Below, in pieces: positions 17,986 to 26,378 of a DNA stretch of 64,000 nt (its first letter is position 1; each line of letters begins with the position of its first letter). The position numbers and the translations under genes are program-made. Origin of the DNA: an uncultured Armatimonadota bacterium (GTDB lineage: Bacteria > Armatimonadota > Fimbriimonadia > Fimbriimonadales > Fimbriimonadaceae); NCBI GenBank assembly GCA_903899015.1, contig CAIUHP010000113.1:79069-143068 (forward strand), in the 5' to 3' direction. The notes beneath the pieces were generated by a model that searched no databases, was not told the origin of the DNA, and saw only the letters and a list, made by a program, of their open reading frames with translations.

Positions 17986-19053
17986 CTAACCGGCTACGTA
18001 GCCAAGTAGAGTGGTGACCAGGAGGACTCCTAGGCAAAAGATGCCGAAGTAAGTTGCATACCGTCCATTGCGTCCCTTTGGCGAACTCGTGTCGAAGAAC
18101 GGCACAAGGCACCAAAGCACCAAGCCAAGCGTAAAGATCGTAATGCCGGCAGCCTCACCCAGCATTCCTGGAATTACCTTGCCAATCAGCTTGAGCGTTT
18201 CAAACGAACTCATGAAGTACCATTCGGGATGAACACCGGCTGGCGCGGGTCCAAGAGGATCCGTAACCTTTCCAAGATCCGGTGGGAAGAGAGATGCCAC
18301 GAGTGCAATTGCATTGAGGGTTACGAGCCACATCGCCAAATCTTTGAGAATGAAGTTTGGGAAGAATGGAATCGACTTTCTCTTTTCCATCGGAACGTCT
18401 TCTTCACTCGGAGGAATCGCGTTGCCGTGTTTCTGCACGAGAAACAGATGGAACATCAACAAAGGCAAGTACAGCAATGGCAAGACAACCGCGTGCCATG
18501 CAAAGAATCGTTGTACGGTGATCTCGGAGACTTCAAGACCGCCCCGCATCAGATTAGCGATCGTATGACCCACGAGAGGAATGTTTTCAGGAATCGCGAG
18601 TCCGACCTTGGTCGCTACAAACGATAACTGATCCATCGGAAGCAGATATCCACTGAAGCCAAAAAGCAGTCCAAGAATGAGCAAAGCCATTCCCGACCAC
18701 CATCCAAATTCTCGAGGCTTTCGGTAGGCCTTCATGAAGTACACCGAAAACATGTGTACGAACACCGAGACCAAGAAGATGGTCGCCGACCAGCTATGGG
18801 CCGATCGAATCAGCCAACCAAAATCGACATCGTATGTCAATGAGCGAACCGAGTTATAAGCATCCGGTCCCGGCTTGTAATAGATGATAAGGAGAATTCC
18901 CGTTACAAGCTGGATCAAGAAGCAGAGCAAGGAAATGCCGCCCCAGTAATACCAGAACGAATATTTATGAAGGGGAACGGTTTTCTTGCCCGCGAACTTC
19001 TTCAGTTCAGAGATAGAAAGTCGTTCATCAAGATAATCGTAAACTTTTGACAT
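17986..19053 (-). CDS. Cytochrome b (b6 and subunit IV fused)
   Basis: 355 residues with about seven or eight membrane helices. The first ~210 residues match cytochrome b6: SAHSWSATIFLVSVFVHMF and FFAWHAVVLPLLYLPLLMFHLFLVQKHG supply the four heme-ligating histidines. The rest matches subunit IV, with GPAPAGVHPEWYF corresponding to the PEWY quinol-oxidation motif. It is the quinol-oxidising core of a bc/b6f-type complex in the cytoplasmic membrane. It follows the Rieske gene (TAGTATG junction). The length is shorter than mitochondrial-type cytochrome b and longer than b6 alone, hence the fusion call. Confidence 0.92.
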   Translation of the reverse strand: MSKVYDYLDERLSISELKKFAGKKTVPLHKYSFWYYWGGISLLCFLIQLVTGILLIIYYKPGPDAYNSVRSLTYDVDFGWLIRSAHSWSATIFLVSVFVHMFSVYFMKAYRKPREFGWWSGMALLILGLLFGFSGYLLPMDQLSFVATKVGLAIPENIPLVGHTIANLMRGGLEVSEITVQRFFAWHAVVLPLLYLPLLMFHLFLVQKHGNAIPPSEEDVPMEKRKSIPFFPNFILKDLAMWLVTLNAIALVASLFPPDLGKVTDPLGPAPAGVHPEWYFMSSFETLKLIGKVIPGMLGEAAGITIFTLGLVLWCLVPFFDTSSPKGRNGRYATYFGIFCLGVLLVTTLLGYVAG

Positions 19054-19054
19054 A

Positions 19055-19540
19055 CTATGCTCTCGTCACCGTTACCGCCCCATTGGCAACTTTAATTTGG
19101 AATCGAGTAAGCGGCTTGGGTGGGGGACCGCTCACATTTGCTCCGGTATGAGAATCGTAGACACCACCATGGCAAGCGCAAACAATCTTGTCCTGCTCGG
19201 GGTGATACTGAACCGTGCATCCTAAGTGGGTGCACACGGCATCAAAGGCAACCCAAGAATCATCCTTGTGATGGATGAGCATCGAAGGATATGGGCCAAA
19301 TTTAAAAAGGAGAACGGCTCCTTTCTCGAGCTTATCTGCCCCCGCCAACGTCACGTCTTTCACGGCCGAGAGGGCTGCCTCACGCTGCACCGGTGAGTTT
19401 AAGTATCGGTAGATGGGGTAACCGACTGCCGCTGCGTAGGCGAGGCACATTCCACCCACCGCTACCTTGATAAAATTGAGACGGCTAATCTCATTTTCGC
19501 CGGGATCTTCTGGCGAAACAGCCATGATTTCTTCGCTCAT
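19055..19540 (-). CDS. Rieske iron-sulfur protein of the bc-type complex
   Basis: About 161 residues from ATG 19540, which overlaps the upstream stop as ATGA; the longer open frame lies inside the upstream gene. One N-terminal membrane anchor (about 20-45, FIKVAVGGMCLAYAAAVGYPIY) is followed by the Rieske fold with CTHLGC and CACHGG, whose two Cys and two His hold the 2Fe-2S cluster, and GPPPKPL forming the Pro loop. It passes electrons from quinol at cytochrome b to a downstream cytochrome, here probably the CydA-like/cytochrome c fusion. Confidence 0.93.
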   Translation of the reverse strand: MSEEIMAVSPEDPGENEISRLNFIKVAVGGMCLAYAAAVGYPIYRYLNSPVQREAALSAVKDVTLAGADKLEKGAVLLFKFGPYPSMLIHHKDDSWVAFDAVCTHLGCTVQYHPEQDKIVCACHGGVYDSHTGANVSGPPPKPLTRFQIKVANGAVTVTRA

Positions 19541-20643
19541 GCGTTCACTTGCTCCGGAATAGGTTTGGCAGCTTTCATCACCGACAGAAGCCATCCGATG
19601 GCTCCCAGCCCGGCAACGAAAAGGACGAGAAAGATGCAAATCACAAACCAGTTCGAGGCTTCTTGACGCTTCCAAACATCAAAACCCTTTTGAAGGAGCG
19701 TGACATCACGAATTCCGTCTCTCACAATCACTGCCCCGGCAATCCCTAGAAAAGCACCCAAGGAACCAAGAATGGTTACGAGTAAGCCACTCGCCTTCCG
19801 AGCCAGAACGACTCCCGCCATCAACAGAGCCAAAGCAAATCCCACGCCCCACACGACAATCCCGATTTGGTAGAGGGGGGTGTGCATTCCGTTTTGCACT
19901 TCGCCAGGTTGAACGGTATAAACCCAGAAGCCAGTTGCCAGTTCTCCCAGCGCACCGATGACTGCAAATGTTGCGCCCGTAGATCGAAGCAATTCGGCTG
20001 CGCCGCTTTCGATGGTCTTGAGTTTGCTGTGAAGAGTCAGCCAGAAACCGCCGACCAAGAATCCACCGATGAGTACAAACATCAATCGAGGTTCTGCCGT
20101 AGGGTCATGCGGAGCGGATTGAAGCCCTGACGCGGTCTTGGCATACATCTGCTGCCAGACTTCCGGTCGAAGCATCAAGGTCATATTGGCGGCATAGATG
20201 TGCCCGACCATTGCGGCAAGCAAAAGAGCTCCTATGGCGTGCCAATGCACTGGCTTCCCGTAAGTAGTTCGATCTGAAATTCGGTAAAGCAACCAATAGC
20301 AACCCATGAGGATGAAAACAACTCCGATCCACTGAACCGCGATGAGAATGCTGCTGGTGTAGAGCGCACGTCCGTATAGAACTTGTGCAAAAAGGAGAGG
20401 CGGCACCCCAAGATTGATGACGTACGTCATGACAATTGGGAGACGTCTTGCCACGGTAAGCGCGGCACCCTGAGCGGCAGGGCCATTTGATCTGGCTTTC
20501 AGACTGAAATAAATCACGGCAACGAGACTGCCGATTAGAATCTGAACAGCAAAAAAGTGAAGGGCCAACGTCAAGAGGCTCAGAACTTTCATGAGCCAAA
20601 TTGGGGCTGGAATTGGGATGGGGTCTACATTTGGAAATTGCAT
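19537..20643 (-). CDS. Polytopic membrane protein heading the bc-complex operon
   Basis: 368 residues with about nine hydrophobic helices. I do not recognise a firm family. Histidines in membrane segments (LALHFFAVQILIG in helix 1, HWHAIGALLLAAMVGHIYAANM mid-protein) and the overall layout resemble CydA-like heme b subunits, so it may be a diverged relative of the last gene of the operon. The C-terminal helix (SNWFVICIFLVLFVAGLGAIGWLLSV) precedes a short cytoplasmic tail. Its stop overlaps the Rieske start (ATGA), so it is expressed with the complex. A role as an additional heme or quinone subunit is inference. Confidence 0.65.
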   Translation of the reverse strand: MQFPNVDPIPIPAPIWLMKVLSLLTLALHFFAVQILIGSLVAVIYFSLKARSNGPAAQGAALTVARRLPIVMTYVINLGVPPLLFAQVLYGRALYTSSILIAVQWIGVVFILMGCYWLLYRISDRTTYGKPVHWHAIGALLLAAMVGHIYAANMTLMLRPEVWQQMYAKTASGLQSAPHDPTAEPRLMFVLIGGFLVGGFWLTLHSKLKTIESGAAELLRSTGATFAVIGALGELATGFWVYTVQPGEVQNGMHTPLYQIGIVVWGVGFALALLMAGVVLARKASGLLVTILGSLGAFLGIAGAVIVRDGIRDVTLLQKGFDVWKRQEASNWFVICIFLVLFVAGLGAIGWLLSVMKAAKPIPEQVNA

Positions 20644-20824
20644 AATTGGCTTTCTGCTAACCGTCCTGGCACCAAGCCTACGATTCTCAAGCCTCGCATT
20701 TCCGCGCCATAATCCATGTCCTTCATTTTCAGGACATAGTTATAACCTCAATTTTTTCCTGAACTTTGTCCTCGTTTTGAACTCAATATGGACGGCTAGC
20801 TTGCCACCAGTGGGGTGCCATCAA

Positions 20825-20859
20825 CAAAAAGACCCGGCCTCACTAATACGGGACCGGGC
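20825..20859 (-). terminator. Rho-independent terminator of the fasciclin gene
   Basis: On the minus strand CCCGG (20858-20854) pairs with CCGGG (20837-20833) and is followed by TCTTTTT. It lies 25-60 bp past the fasciclin stop codon. Confidence 0.7.
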
Positions 20860-20883
20860 AGGTGGCTAGCGTGGATAAAAGAC

Positions 20884-21396
20884 TTACTTGGGCAAGATAA
20901 CCGAGTCAATCACGTGAATGACTCCGTTCGAGCATACGATATCAGTCTTGACAACCTTGGCGTTATCAACTTTGACTCCATGCTTGTTGTGAATGGTAAT
21001 CGAAGCGCCGTTAACAGTCTTAACTTTCGTGCCGTTCTTCAGCTTGAGAACGTCTGCAGCCATAACCTTTCCAGCAACTGCGTGGTAAGTCAAGATCGCA
21101 ACCAACTTCGACTTGTTCTCTGGCTTGAGCAAGAATGCAATGGTGCCTGGCTTCTTCTTCTCAAGGGCCTTGAAAGCATCATCGGTTGGAGCAAATACTG
21201 TGAAAGGACCAGCACCCTTCAAAGTATCGACAAGACCAGCAGCCTTCACTGCAGCAACGAGAGTCTTGAAACTGCCTGCAGCCACCGCGGTGTCTACAAT
21301 GTCCTTCTCTTCAACTCGGGTTGTCGGAGCAGCGAATGCGCTCGAAATAGCGGCCATACCGATGATCGCAAGTGAAATCCATTTTGTTGTTTTCAT
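20884..21396 (-). CDS. Secreted fasciclin (FAS1) domain protein
   Basis: About 170 residues from ATG 21396, which has AGGA 8 nt upstream; the open frame runs to 21438. A signal peptide (about 1-22, ending SSAFAAP) precedes one FAS1 domain: [20 protein letters not shown], the H1-type motif [24 protein letters not shown], and the H2-type end [17 protein letters not shown]1 proteins mediate adhesion or matrix contacts outside the cell. The gene is divergent from the CarH-like regulator, and its probable -35 element lies inside the regulator-type repeats, so light or B12 control is likely (inference). Confidence 0.92.
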   Translation of the reverse strand: MKTTKWISLAIIGMAAISSAFAAPTTRVEEKDIVDTAVAAGSFKTLVAAVKAAGLVDTLKGAGPFTVFAPTDDAFKALEKKKPGTIAFLLKPENKSKLVAILTYHAVAGKVMAADVLKLKNGTKVKTVNGASITIHNKHGVKVDNAKVVKTDIVCSNGVIHVIDSVILPK

Positions 21397-21532
21397 ATCT
21401 CTTTTCCTTTCTCGTCGATTAAGAATGCTCGCACCCACGAACGGAAACCATCCGCGGCTGAAAGACTTACATCCCTCTCACGTCTCAACTCAATCCTGAG
21501 CCGAATCTCCTATACACCTAGATATTGCATCA

Positions 21533-21567
21533 CTTGTCTAATGTTTGTCAATTATTTGTCTAAGATT
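21533..21567 (-). promoter_or_regulatory. CarH-type operator: three 11-bp-spaced direct repeats over the fasciclin -35 box
   Basis: Read on the minus strand, GACAA occurs three times at exactly 11-bp steps (plus-strand TTGTC at 21534, 21545 and 21556). The middle copy belongs to TTGACA, a perfect -35 hexamer pointing at the fasciclin gene. The last copy extends to a 12-bp inverted match with 21618-21629. CarH tetramers are known to bind 11-bp direct repeats overlapping a -35 element, which this reproduces. Confidence 0.7.
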
Positions 21568-21611
21568 GTTCTCAGATTAGAAACAGGAATGAGCACCAGT
21601 TGACCCAAATG

Positions 21612-21640
21612 TTGACAAATCTTAGACAAGAATTCATACT
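21612..21640 (+). promoter_or_regulatory. Autoregulatory operator/promoter of the CarH-like gene
   Basis: TTGACAAATCTTAGACAAG (21612-21630) matches, as an inverted copy, 21533-21551 at 17 of 19 positions and contains two GACAA repeats 11 bp apart. TTGACA (21612-21617) and CATACT (21635-21640) form a promoter with 17-bp spacing. The predicted transcription start is about 21647, immediately before the TTG at 21651. Confidence 0.6.
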
Positions 21641-21650
21641 CGTTCAAGTT

Positions 21651-22580
21651 TTGAACCTGACCTATACGATTGGCACGCTCGCAAAGCTAACCGGCTTGTC
21701 CCCCCATACGATCCGAGCATGGGAGCGGCGATACAACGCACTCAGCCCCGATAGGTCTATCACGAACCGTCGTCTCTATCAGACGGAAGATCTCGAAAGG
21801 CTTACCGCGTTGCAAAGGGTTGTGGAAGCTGGGCACAGCATCGGTCAAGTTGCAAACCTTTCTACCGAGCGTCTGAGGTCCCTAGATGCTCAACGAAGCC
21901 CAGTCGCAACCCCAGTGAGACAGGACGAAGTAATCGTTGGAGAACGCAATCCATTTCTTGAAGCTGCACAGAATGCCGTCTTAAGACTTGACCCGGAAGG
22001 ATTGGAGGATTCCCTGATTCGTGGACATGCCTCACTGGGAATTTTTGGACTTCTTGAAGGCGTGGTCGTTCCTCTCATTTCCGACATTGAGACTCGATGG
22101 GTAAATGGCACTCTGAGCATTAGTCACGAGCACATGGCATCAGCAGTTTTACGTTCCTTTCTCGATCAAGTCCGAAAATCCATGCCTGGGTCGCAGACCG
22201 CACCGCGACTCATTGTCACTACTCCGCAAAACCAGATTCACGAAATTGGAGCGCTCATGGTCGCAATCGTTGCCGCAACTCAGGGCTGGCGGGTGACCTA
22301 CTTAGGACCCAATTTACCGTCCGACGAAATCGCCCATGCCGCCAATCAATTATCTGCTCGAGCGGTTGCCCTGAGCCTCGTCTTCCCAACCGACGACCCA
22401 CTCCTGCCTGCCGAGCTGAAGCGACTTCGACAAAACCTGCGCTCAGATGTCCAACTCATTGTCGGCGGAAGGGCCACGCATTTTTACATGAATGCGTTGA
22501 AAGAGAATCACGCGATCGTACTGTCGGATCTAACATCCGCGAAAGACGTCTTTCACGACGGTCAAATCGAACCATCGTAG
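21651..22580 (+). CDS. CarH/LitR-like MerR-family B12-dependent photoreceptor regulator
   Basis: About 310 residues if TTG 21651 is the start; earlier starts (TTG 21600, ATG 21609) would put the operator inside the gene. Residues 3-70 are a MerR HTH (YTIGTLAKLTGLSPHTIRAWERRY). A helical B12-cap domain (about 100-175) carries the CarH signature W-x9-EH (Trp150, Glu160-His161), which contacts the adenosyl group. The cobalamin-binding Rossmann domain (about 185-300) has the lower-ligand His197 in NQIHEIG. Such proteins repress DNA in the dark with adenosylcobalamin and release it in light. Its operators flank its own start and the divergent fasciclin gene. Confidence 0.85.
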   Translation: MNLTYTIGTLAKLTGLSPHTIRAWERRYNALSPDRSITNRRLYQTEDLERLTALQRVVEAGHSIGQVANLSTERLRSLDAQRSPVATPVRQDEVIVGERNPFLEAAQNAVLRLDPEGLEDSLIRGHASLGIFGLLEGVVVPLISDIETRWVNGTLSISHEHMASAVLRSFLDQVRKSMPGSQTAPRLIVTTPQNQIHEIGALMVAIVAATQGWRVTYLGPNLPSDEIAHAANQLSARAVALSLVFPTDDPLLPAELKRLRQNLRSDVQLIVGGRATHFYMNALKENHAIVLSDLTSAKDVFHDGQIEPS

Positions 22581-23104
22581 ACGCAAAATCGTTTTAACTT
22601 TCTGCGCGGTGATCCTCCCGAGATGACGATCCGGTCACAGAGCATTTGAATCCAACTAAATGCCTGCAACCTCCGTGGTACCAAATCCGAAAGAATACAG
22701 AGCCAATCCCACTAATTGGCTCTTGATGCTATTTGAGATGAAACGGCGCACGAAGTCAGCCAGATTCGAGTCTAGAACTTGAACCGACTGAATCTCTCAG
22801 TAACGACTCATCTTTCGAAGGCAAATTAGGCGCTGATCCTGGAACCGATGATTACCGAAACAAGGATAAATTCTTGGTTAACATGTAATAGGACCATCGT
22901 TAATCATAGACACTTAAATAAACCAAGCACAAATACTGTGAACTCTGAGTTTTCTTGCCTTAAAATTCATTTTAGCGGCTCAATTCCGCTTGATTTATCG
23001 GTAAAACCGATGCTTCGATTAAGTCCTTTGTTATTTTCGAGCCAGCTTTGCGCACGCAACAAAGACTGAGAGAATCTTTGACCTACAAGCAGCAAGTTCC
23101 AAGA
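22581..23104. other. Intergenic region after carH-like gene
   Basis: About 520 bp without a convincing gene. An 8-bp stem (GAGCCAAT 22700-22707 with ATTGGCTC 22715-22722) may end the carH-like transcript but lacks a T-run. The rest, AT-rich towards the GntR gene, shows no strong promoter or operator that I can name. Confidence 0.4.
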
Positions 23105-24157
23105 ATGAAAACGAAACATGCTGAAGTAGTCGCCGATCTTCAAGAACGACTTCGCAAAGGTTTCTACCGAGTTGGGCAACAACTGCCTAGCGAACCACTT
23201 CTAGCGCAAGAATATGGTGTAGCTTACATGACGGTTCGAAGAGCGATCACCACTTTGGTGGAGCAAGGGGTCCTCTATCGTGTTCGGGGACGAGGAACCT
23301 ATGTAGCGGAACCTTCGCCACAGAGCCATTTGCCTTCTATTGGTCTCCTTTTGCTCAGGAATTGGCACAGCATTGACCCGTTCTATTTCCCTCCGTTGGT
23401 GAGTGGATTTGTTGAGTTTGCTCAGACGGAGGGCTTTCAGGTCCACCTTGCCGATCGAAGTGAACCTCTCCTTGAGTTGTTGAAATTCAATGAATTACAC
23501 ATTCGAGCGGTAGCTTGCATCATTCTTGAACACGACGACTTAACGGATGCAGATGACTTGCTAGACAGAGGAGTTGCCGTCGTGGCCATCAACAATTATG
23601 GTGGACTCCGCCGAGTCACTTCCGTTAGCCCCAACAACAGGAGAGGGGCTTATGACGCGACAAAAGTTCTTTTAGATCTTGGTCATCGCGAGTTTGCCTT
23701 TTTGGCCGGTCCTAAGCACAATGTCGATGCCATCGAGCGAAGAAAGGGATACGAAGCGGCCCTTAAAGAAGCGGGCAAGTCTGTGCGCAGTAGCATCGTC
23801 GTTGAAACCGGATTCAAGGAAGAGACGGGTTATGAGCAAGGTAGGGAGCTGATTCGAACTGGAAAACTTCCCACTGCCGTCGTCTCGGCGAGCGACCTTC
23901 CTGCCATCGGCTTCATGAAAGCATTGCGTGAAGAGAAAATTCTCGTGCCCCAAGATGTGAGTGTTTTTGGCTTTGGAGACTTTAGGTTATCCGGTTACAC
24001 CAACCCAGCCCTCACAACCGTCAAGTTAGCACTCGACGAAATAGGTCGCCGAGCGGCGGACGCCCTTATCACTCAACACCGTGGGGGCAGGATTGAAACA
24101 GTTAGAATCGACTGCCCTATCGTCTGGAGAGAATCGGTGGCGGCGGCATGCCGTTGA
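23105..24157 (+). CDS. GntR-type HTH regulator with LacI-like sugar-sensing domain
   Basis: About 350 residues from ATG 23105; the frame is open back to 23048. Residues 1-70 are a GntR winged helix (VADLQERLRKGFYRVGQQLPSEPLLAQEYGVAYMTVRRAITTLVEQGVLYRVRGRGTY contains the expected motifs). Residues ~80-345 are a periplasmic-binding-protein/LacI effector fold (VSPNNRRGAYDATKVLLDLGHREFAFLAGP; VFGFGDFRLSGYTNPALTTV). This AraR-like architecture usually senses a sugar and represses carbohydrate genes. Likely targets are hydrolase or transport genes, but no shared operator was found except the unrelated palindrome at 16-44. Confidence 0.88.
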   Translation: MKTKHAEVVADLQERLRKGFYRVGQQLPSEPLLAQEYGVAYMTVRRAITTLVEQGVLYRVRGRGTYVAEPSPQSHLPSIGLLLLRNWHSIDPFYFPPLVSGFVEFAQTEGFQVHLADRSEPLLELLKFNELHIRAVACIILEHDDLTDADDLLDRGVAVVAINNYGGLRRVTSVSPNNRRGAYDATKVLLDLGHREFAFLAGPKHNVDAIERRKGYEAALKEAGKSVRSSIVVETGFKEETGYEQGRELIRTGKLPTAVVSASDLPAIGFMKALREEKILVPQDVSVFGFGDFRLSGYTNPALTTVKLALDEIGRRAADALITQHRGGRIETVRIDCPIVWRESVAAACR

Positions 24158-24163
24158 CGCCTG

Positions 24164-24195
24164 AGTAAGTGGAGGATATGAACTCTCCACTTACT
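24164..24195. terminator. Bidirectional terminator hairpin
   Basis: AGTAAGTGGAG (24164-24174) pairs perfectly with CTCCACTTACT (24185-24195), with a 10-nt loop. It separates the convergent GntR/LacI regulator and flavodoxin-fold genes and overlaps the latter's stop codon. Confidence 0.6.
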
Positions 24196-24808
24196 GCATT
24201 GGCACAGTGAGCTCTGCTTCACACTTATCCGTGTACACGCTTAGCCACTTAGCACCGTACTTCCCTTCATTCGTCGGCCACTGCTTCCAATTTTTTCCAC
24301 CTCGAATGGCTTCTAGCAAGTTACAGCACACCACTTCAGTGTCCTCCGAAGTCCAAAGCTCGTTTCGAAGGTGATCGGACGCTACCGGTAGCGCGGTATC
24401 GGCGACGTACGTATAGTTGAACCCTGCGAAGGGCGGAATAAGAGCGCCGTAAACGTTCATCACGCCAAGCAAGCGAGAAAGAACGCCTTTCGCACCAACC
24501 GCATGAGCGGTCACGATCGCTCCTGCTGGCTTACCTACCCAAATGGACTGCCCTTCGGTATGTGCAGTCATCTCTAAGAACCGCTGAAGTGGTGAGCCCC
24601 ACGAATCCCAATACGTTCCAGTCCCAAAAAGAAATCCATCCGCCTCCGAAACGGCTTCGAGAATACGGTCCATCGAAGGTTCGCGGACAAGTTCGAGATA
24701 AGTAACGTCCACTTCTTGCCGCAACCGCTCCTCAGCGATCGCAAGCAGTTCAGCGGTGTTACCTTGAGAGCCCCCCAGGGAGCCGTTTACAATCAATACG
24801 TTTGGCAT
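24191..24808 (-). CDS. Flavodoxin-fold NAD(P)H-dependent oxidoreductase
   Basis: 205 residues of the flavodoxin/NADPH-dependent FMN reductase superfamily. MPNVLIVNGSLGGSQGNTAEL is the first strand with the FMN phosphate loop, GFLFGTGTYWDSWGSPLQRFLEMT is the second flavin loop, and KPAGAIVTAHAVGAKGVLSRLL is the third region. It probably reduces quinones or nitro/azo compounds with FMN. It follows the tyrosine phenol-lyase gene by 2 bp and is presumably co-transcribed, so it may act on phenol-derived products or simply share regulation (inference). Confidence 0.8.
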   Translation of the reverse strand: MPNVLIVNGSLGGSQGNTAELLAIAEERLRQEVDVTYLELVREPSMDRILEAVSEADGFLFGTGTYWDSWGSPLQRFLEMTAHTEGQSIWVGKPAGAIVTAHAVGAKGVLSRLLGVMNVYGALIPPFAGFNYTYVADTALPVASDHLRNELWTSEDTEVVCCNLLEAIRGGKNWKQWPTNEGKYGAKWLSVYTDKCEAELTVPMQ

Positions 24809-24810
24809 GT

Positions 24811-26214
24811 TTAATTAAGTGATTCAAATCGTGCCTGGAAGAACCGAAGCGAACCTGGCTCATAAACCATCTTCAATCCGCGAATGGACTCGGCTCGTTG
24901 GCAAACTCTTGCGCACGCCTCGGAAACATAATCGAGGTGCGATTGCGTGTAAACCCGACGTGGAATGGTCAACCGAACTAACTCTAGGTCCGGTTTGTAT
25001 TCGTTTCCATCGTGATCTCGCCCCGCAGAAACGATCCCACGTTCCATCGAGCGTACGCCAGACTCAAGATAAAGTTCGGCCGCAATCCGCTGTGCGGGAT
25101 ACTGCTCTTGAGGCATATGTGGCAGAATGTCTCGAACATTGAGGTAGATCGCGTGGCCGCCAAAAGGTTTAACGACGGGCACACCAAAGCGTTCAAGCCG
25201 CTTGCCTAAATATCCAACTTGCTCTACTCGGGCTCGAATATATTCGAAGTCCTGAGATTCCACGATTCCAACCGCCATCGCACCCATATCTCGTCCTGCC
25301 ATGCCGCCGTACGTATGCAGGCCTTCAAAGGCAACCACGAGTTCACGGGCCATTTGAGCGAGATGATCGTCCCGCAGAGCTAAGAACCCGCCAATGTTGA
25401 CCAGGCAGTCCTTCTTCCCCGAAATCGTACAGCCATCGGTATAGCTACAAAGTTCAGCGAGAATCGCAGAAATGGAAGTTGCTTCGTATCCCGCCTCCTT
25501 TGTGTTGATGAAGTAACAATTCTCCACCGCACGCGTTGCGTCGAGCATCACCTTGATACCAAGCTTCGAACAATATGCTTTGAGTTCCCGAGCGTTTGCC
25601 ATCGATATCGGCTGCCCGCCACACATATTGACGTTGGTTTCAAGACTTACATAGGCGATTCCCTGGGGCCCAACCCTCTGAACGATCCGATCAAGTTTTG
25701 CGAGGTCAACATTGCCTTTGAATTCAAATTCGCTATGTGGATCAAATGCTTCATCCACAATCACGTCTTCAAATTCGCCTCCCGCATGCTCCTGATGAAA
25801 TTTCGTCGTGGTGAAATACATGTTGCCAGGAACGATCTGTCCCTTCTTAATCATGATTTGAGACTGGATATGTTCGGCCCCTCGCCCCTGATGGGTGGGA
25901 ATGAGGTGTTCGTAACCGTAGACTTTCTGCACGACTTCTTCGAGTCGTTCGAAATCCTTACTTCCCGCATAAGCCTCATCGCCGGTCATGATCGCAGCCC
26001 ACTGTACGTCGGACATCGCATTCGTCCCCGAGTCGGTTAATAGGTCGATATACACTCGGCGTGAAGGCAGAAGAAACGTATTCCAACCCGCAATCTCGAG
26101 AGCCGACCTTCGCTCTTCGGCAGAAGCAAGATGAATATGCTCAATCGTCTTGATCTTCCAAGGCTCACACCAAGACGTCGGGATGTTGTCCGCTATTCTC
26201 ATAGGTCCAAACAT
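24811..26214 (-). CDS. tpl: Tyrosine phenol-lyase (beta-tyrosinase)
   Basis: 467 residues, PLP enzyme of the tryptophanase/tyrosine phenol-lyase family, close to the usual ~456. TDSGTNAMSDVQWAAIMTGDEAY and PTHQGRGAEHI are typical, the Schiff-base lysine is in TISGKKDCLVNIGG, and GVRSMERGIVSAGRD has the Met and Arg that TPL uses, where tryptophanase has a Val at the Met position. The C-terminal LRFFQARF carries the Phe of the phenol pocket. TPL splits L-tyrosine into phenol, pyruvate and ammonia and needs K+. The choice of TPL over tryptophanase rests on these residues. It heads a two-gene unit with the flavodoxin-fold gene. Confidence 0.88.
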   Translation of the reverse strand: MFGPMRIADNIPTSWCEPWKIKTIEHIHLASAEERRSALEIAGWNTFLLPSRRVYIDLLTDSGTNAMSDVQWAAIMTGDEAYAGSKDFERLEEVVQKVYGYEHLIPTHQGRGAEHIQSQIMIKKGQIVPGNMYFTTTKFHQEHAGGEFEDVIVDEAFDPHSEFEFKGNVDLAKLDRIVQRVGPQGIAYVSLETNVNMCGGQPISMANARELKAYCSKLGIKVMLDATRAVENCYFINTKEAGYEATSISAILAELCSYTDGCTISGKKDCLVNIGGFLALRDDHLAQMARELVVAFEGLHTYGGMAGRDMGAMAVGIVESQDFEYIRARVEQVGYLGKRLERFGVPVVKPFGGHAIYLNVRDILPHMPQEQYPAQRIAAELYLESGVRSMERGIVSAGRDHDGNEYKPDLELVRLTIPRRVYTQSHLDYVSEACARVCQRAESIRGLKMVYEPGSLRFFQARFESLN

Positions 26215-26378
26215 ATAGTCGGATTGCGTCGAAGGATGTTCCGGAGTTTGAAGCCTCGTTCACCCGATGCATGGTGACTCACTTCCAGATCTCCATTTCT
26301 GGCGAACATCGCCAAATCACATTCCTAAGCTAATACGTCTGAATATCACCGGGTCACTCAGCCATCCGATCTTCTCCC

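Noticed and set aside
17975..18115. N-terminal extension of the CydA-like protein
   Set aside because: Lies within cytochrome b coding sequence; ATG 17974 has a ribosome site and starts the membrane domain.
22700..22722. Hairpin as terminator of the carH-like gene
   Set aside because: No T-run and 120 bp from the stop; too weak to list separately.
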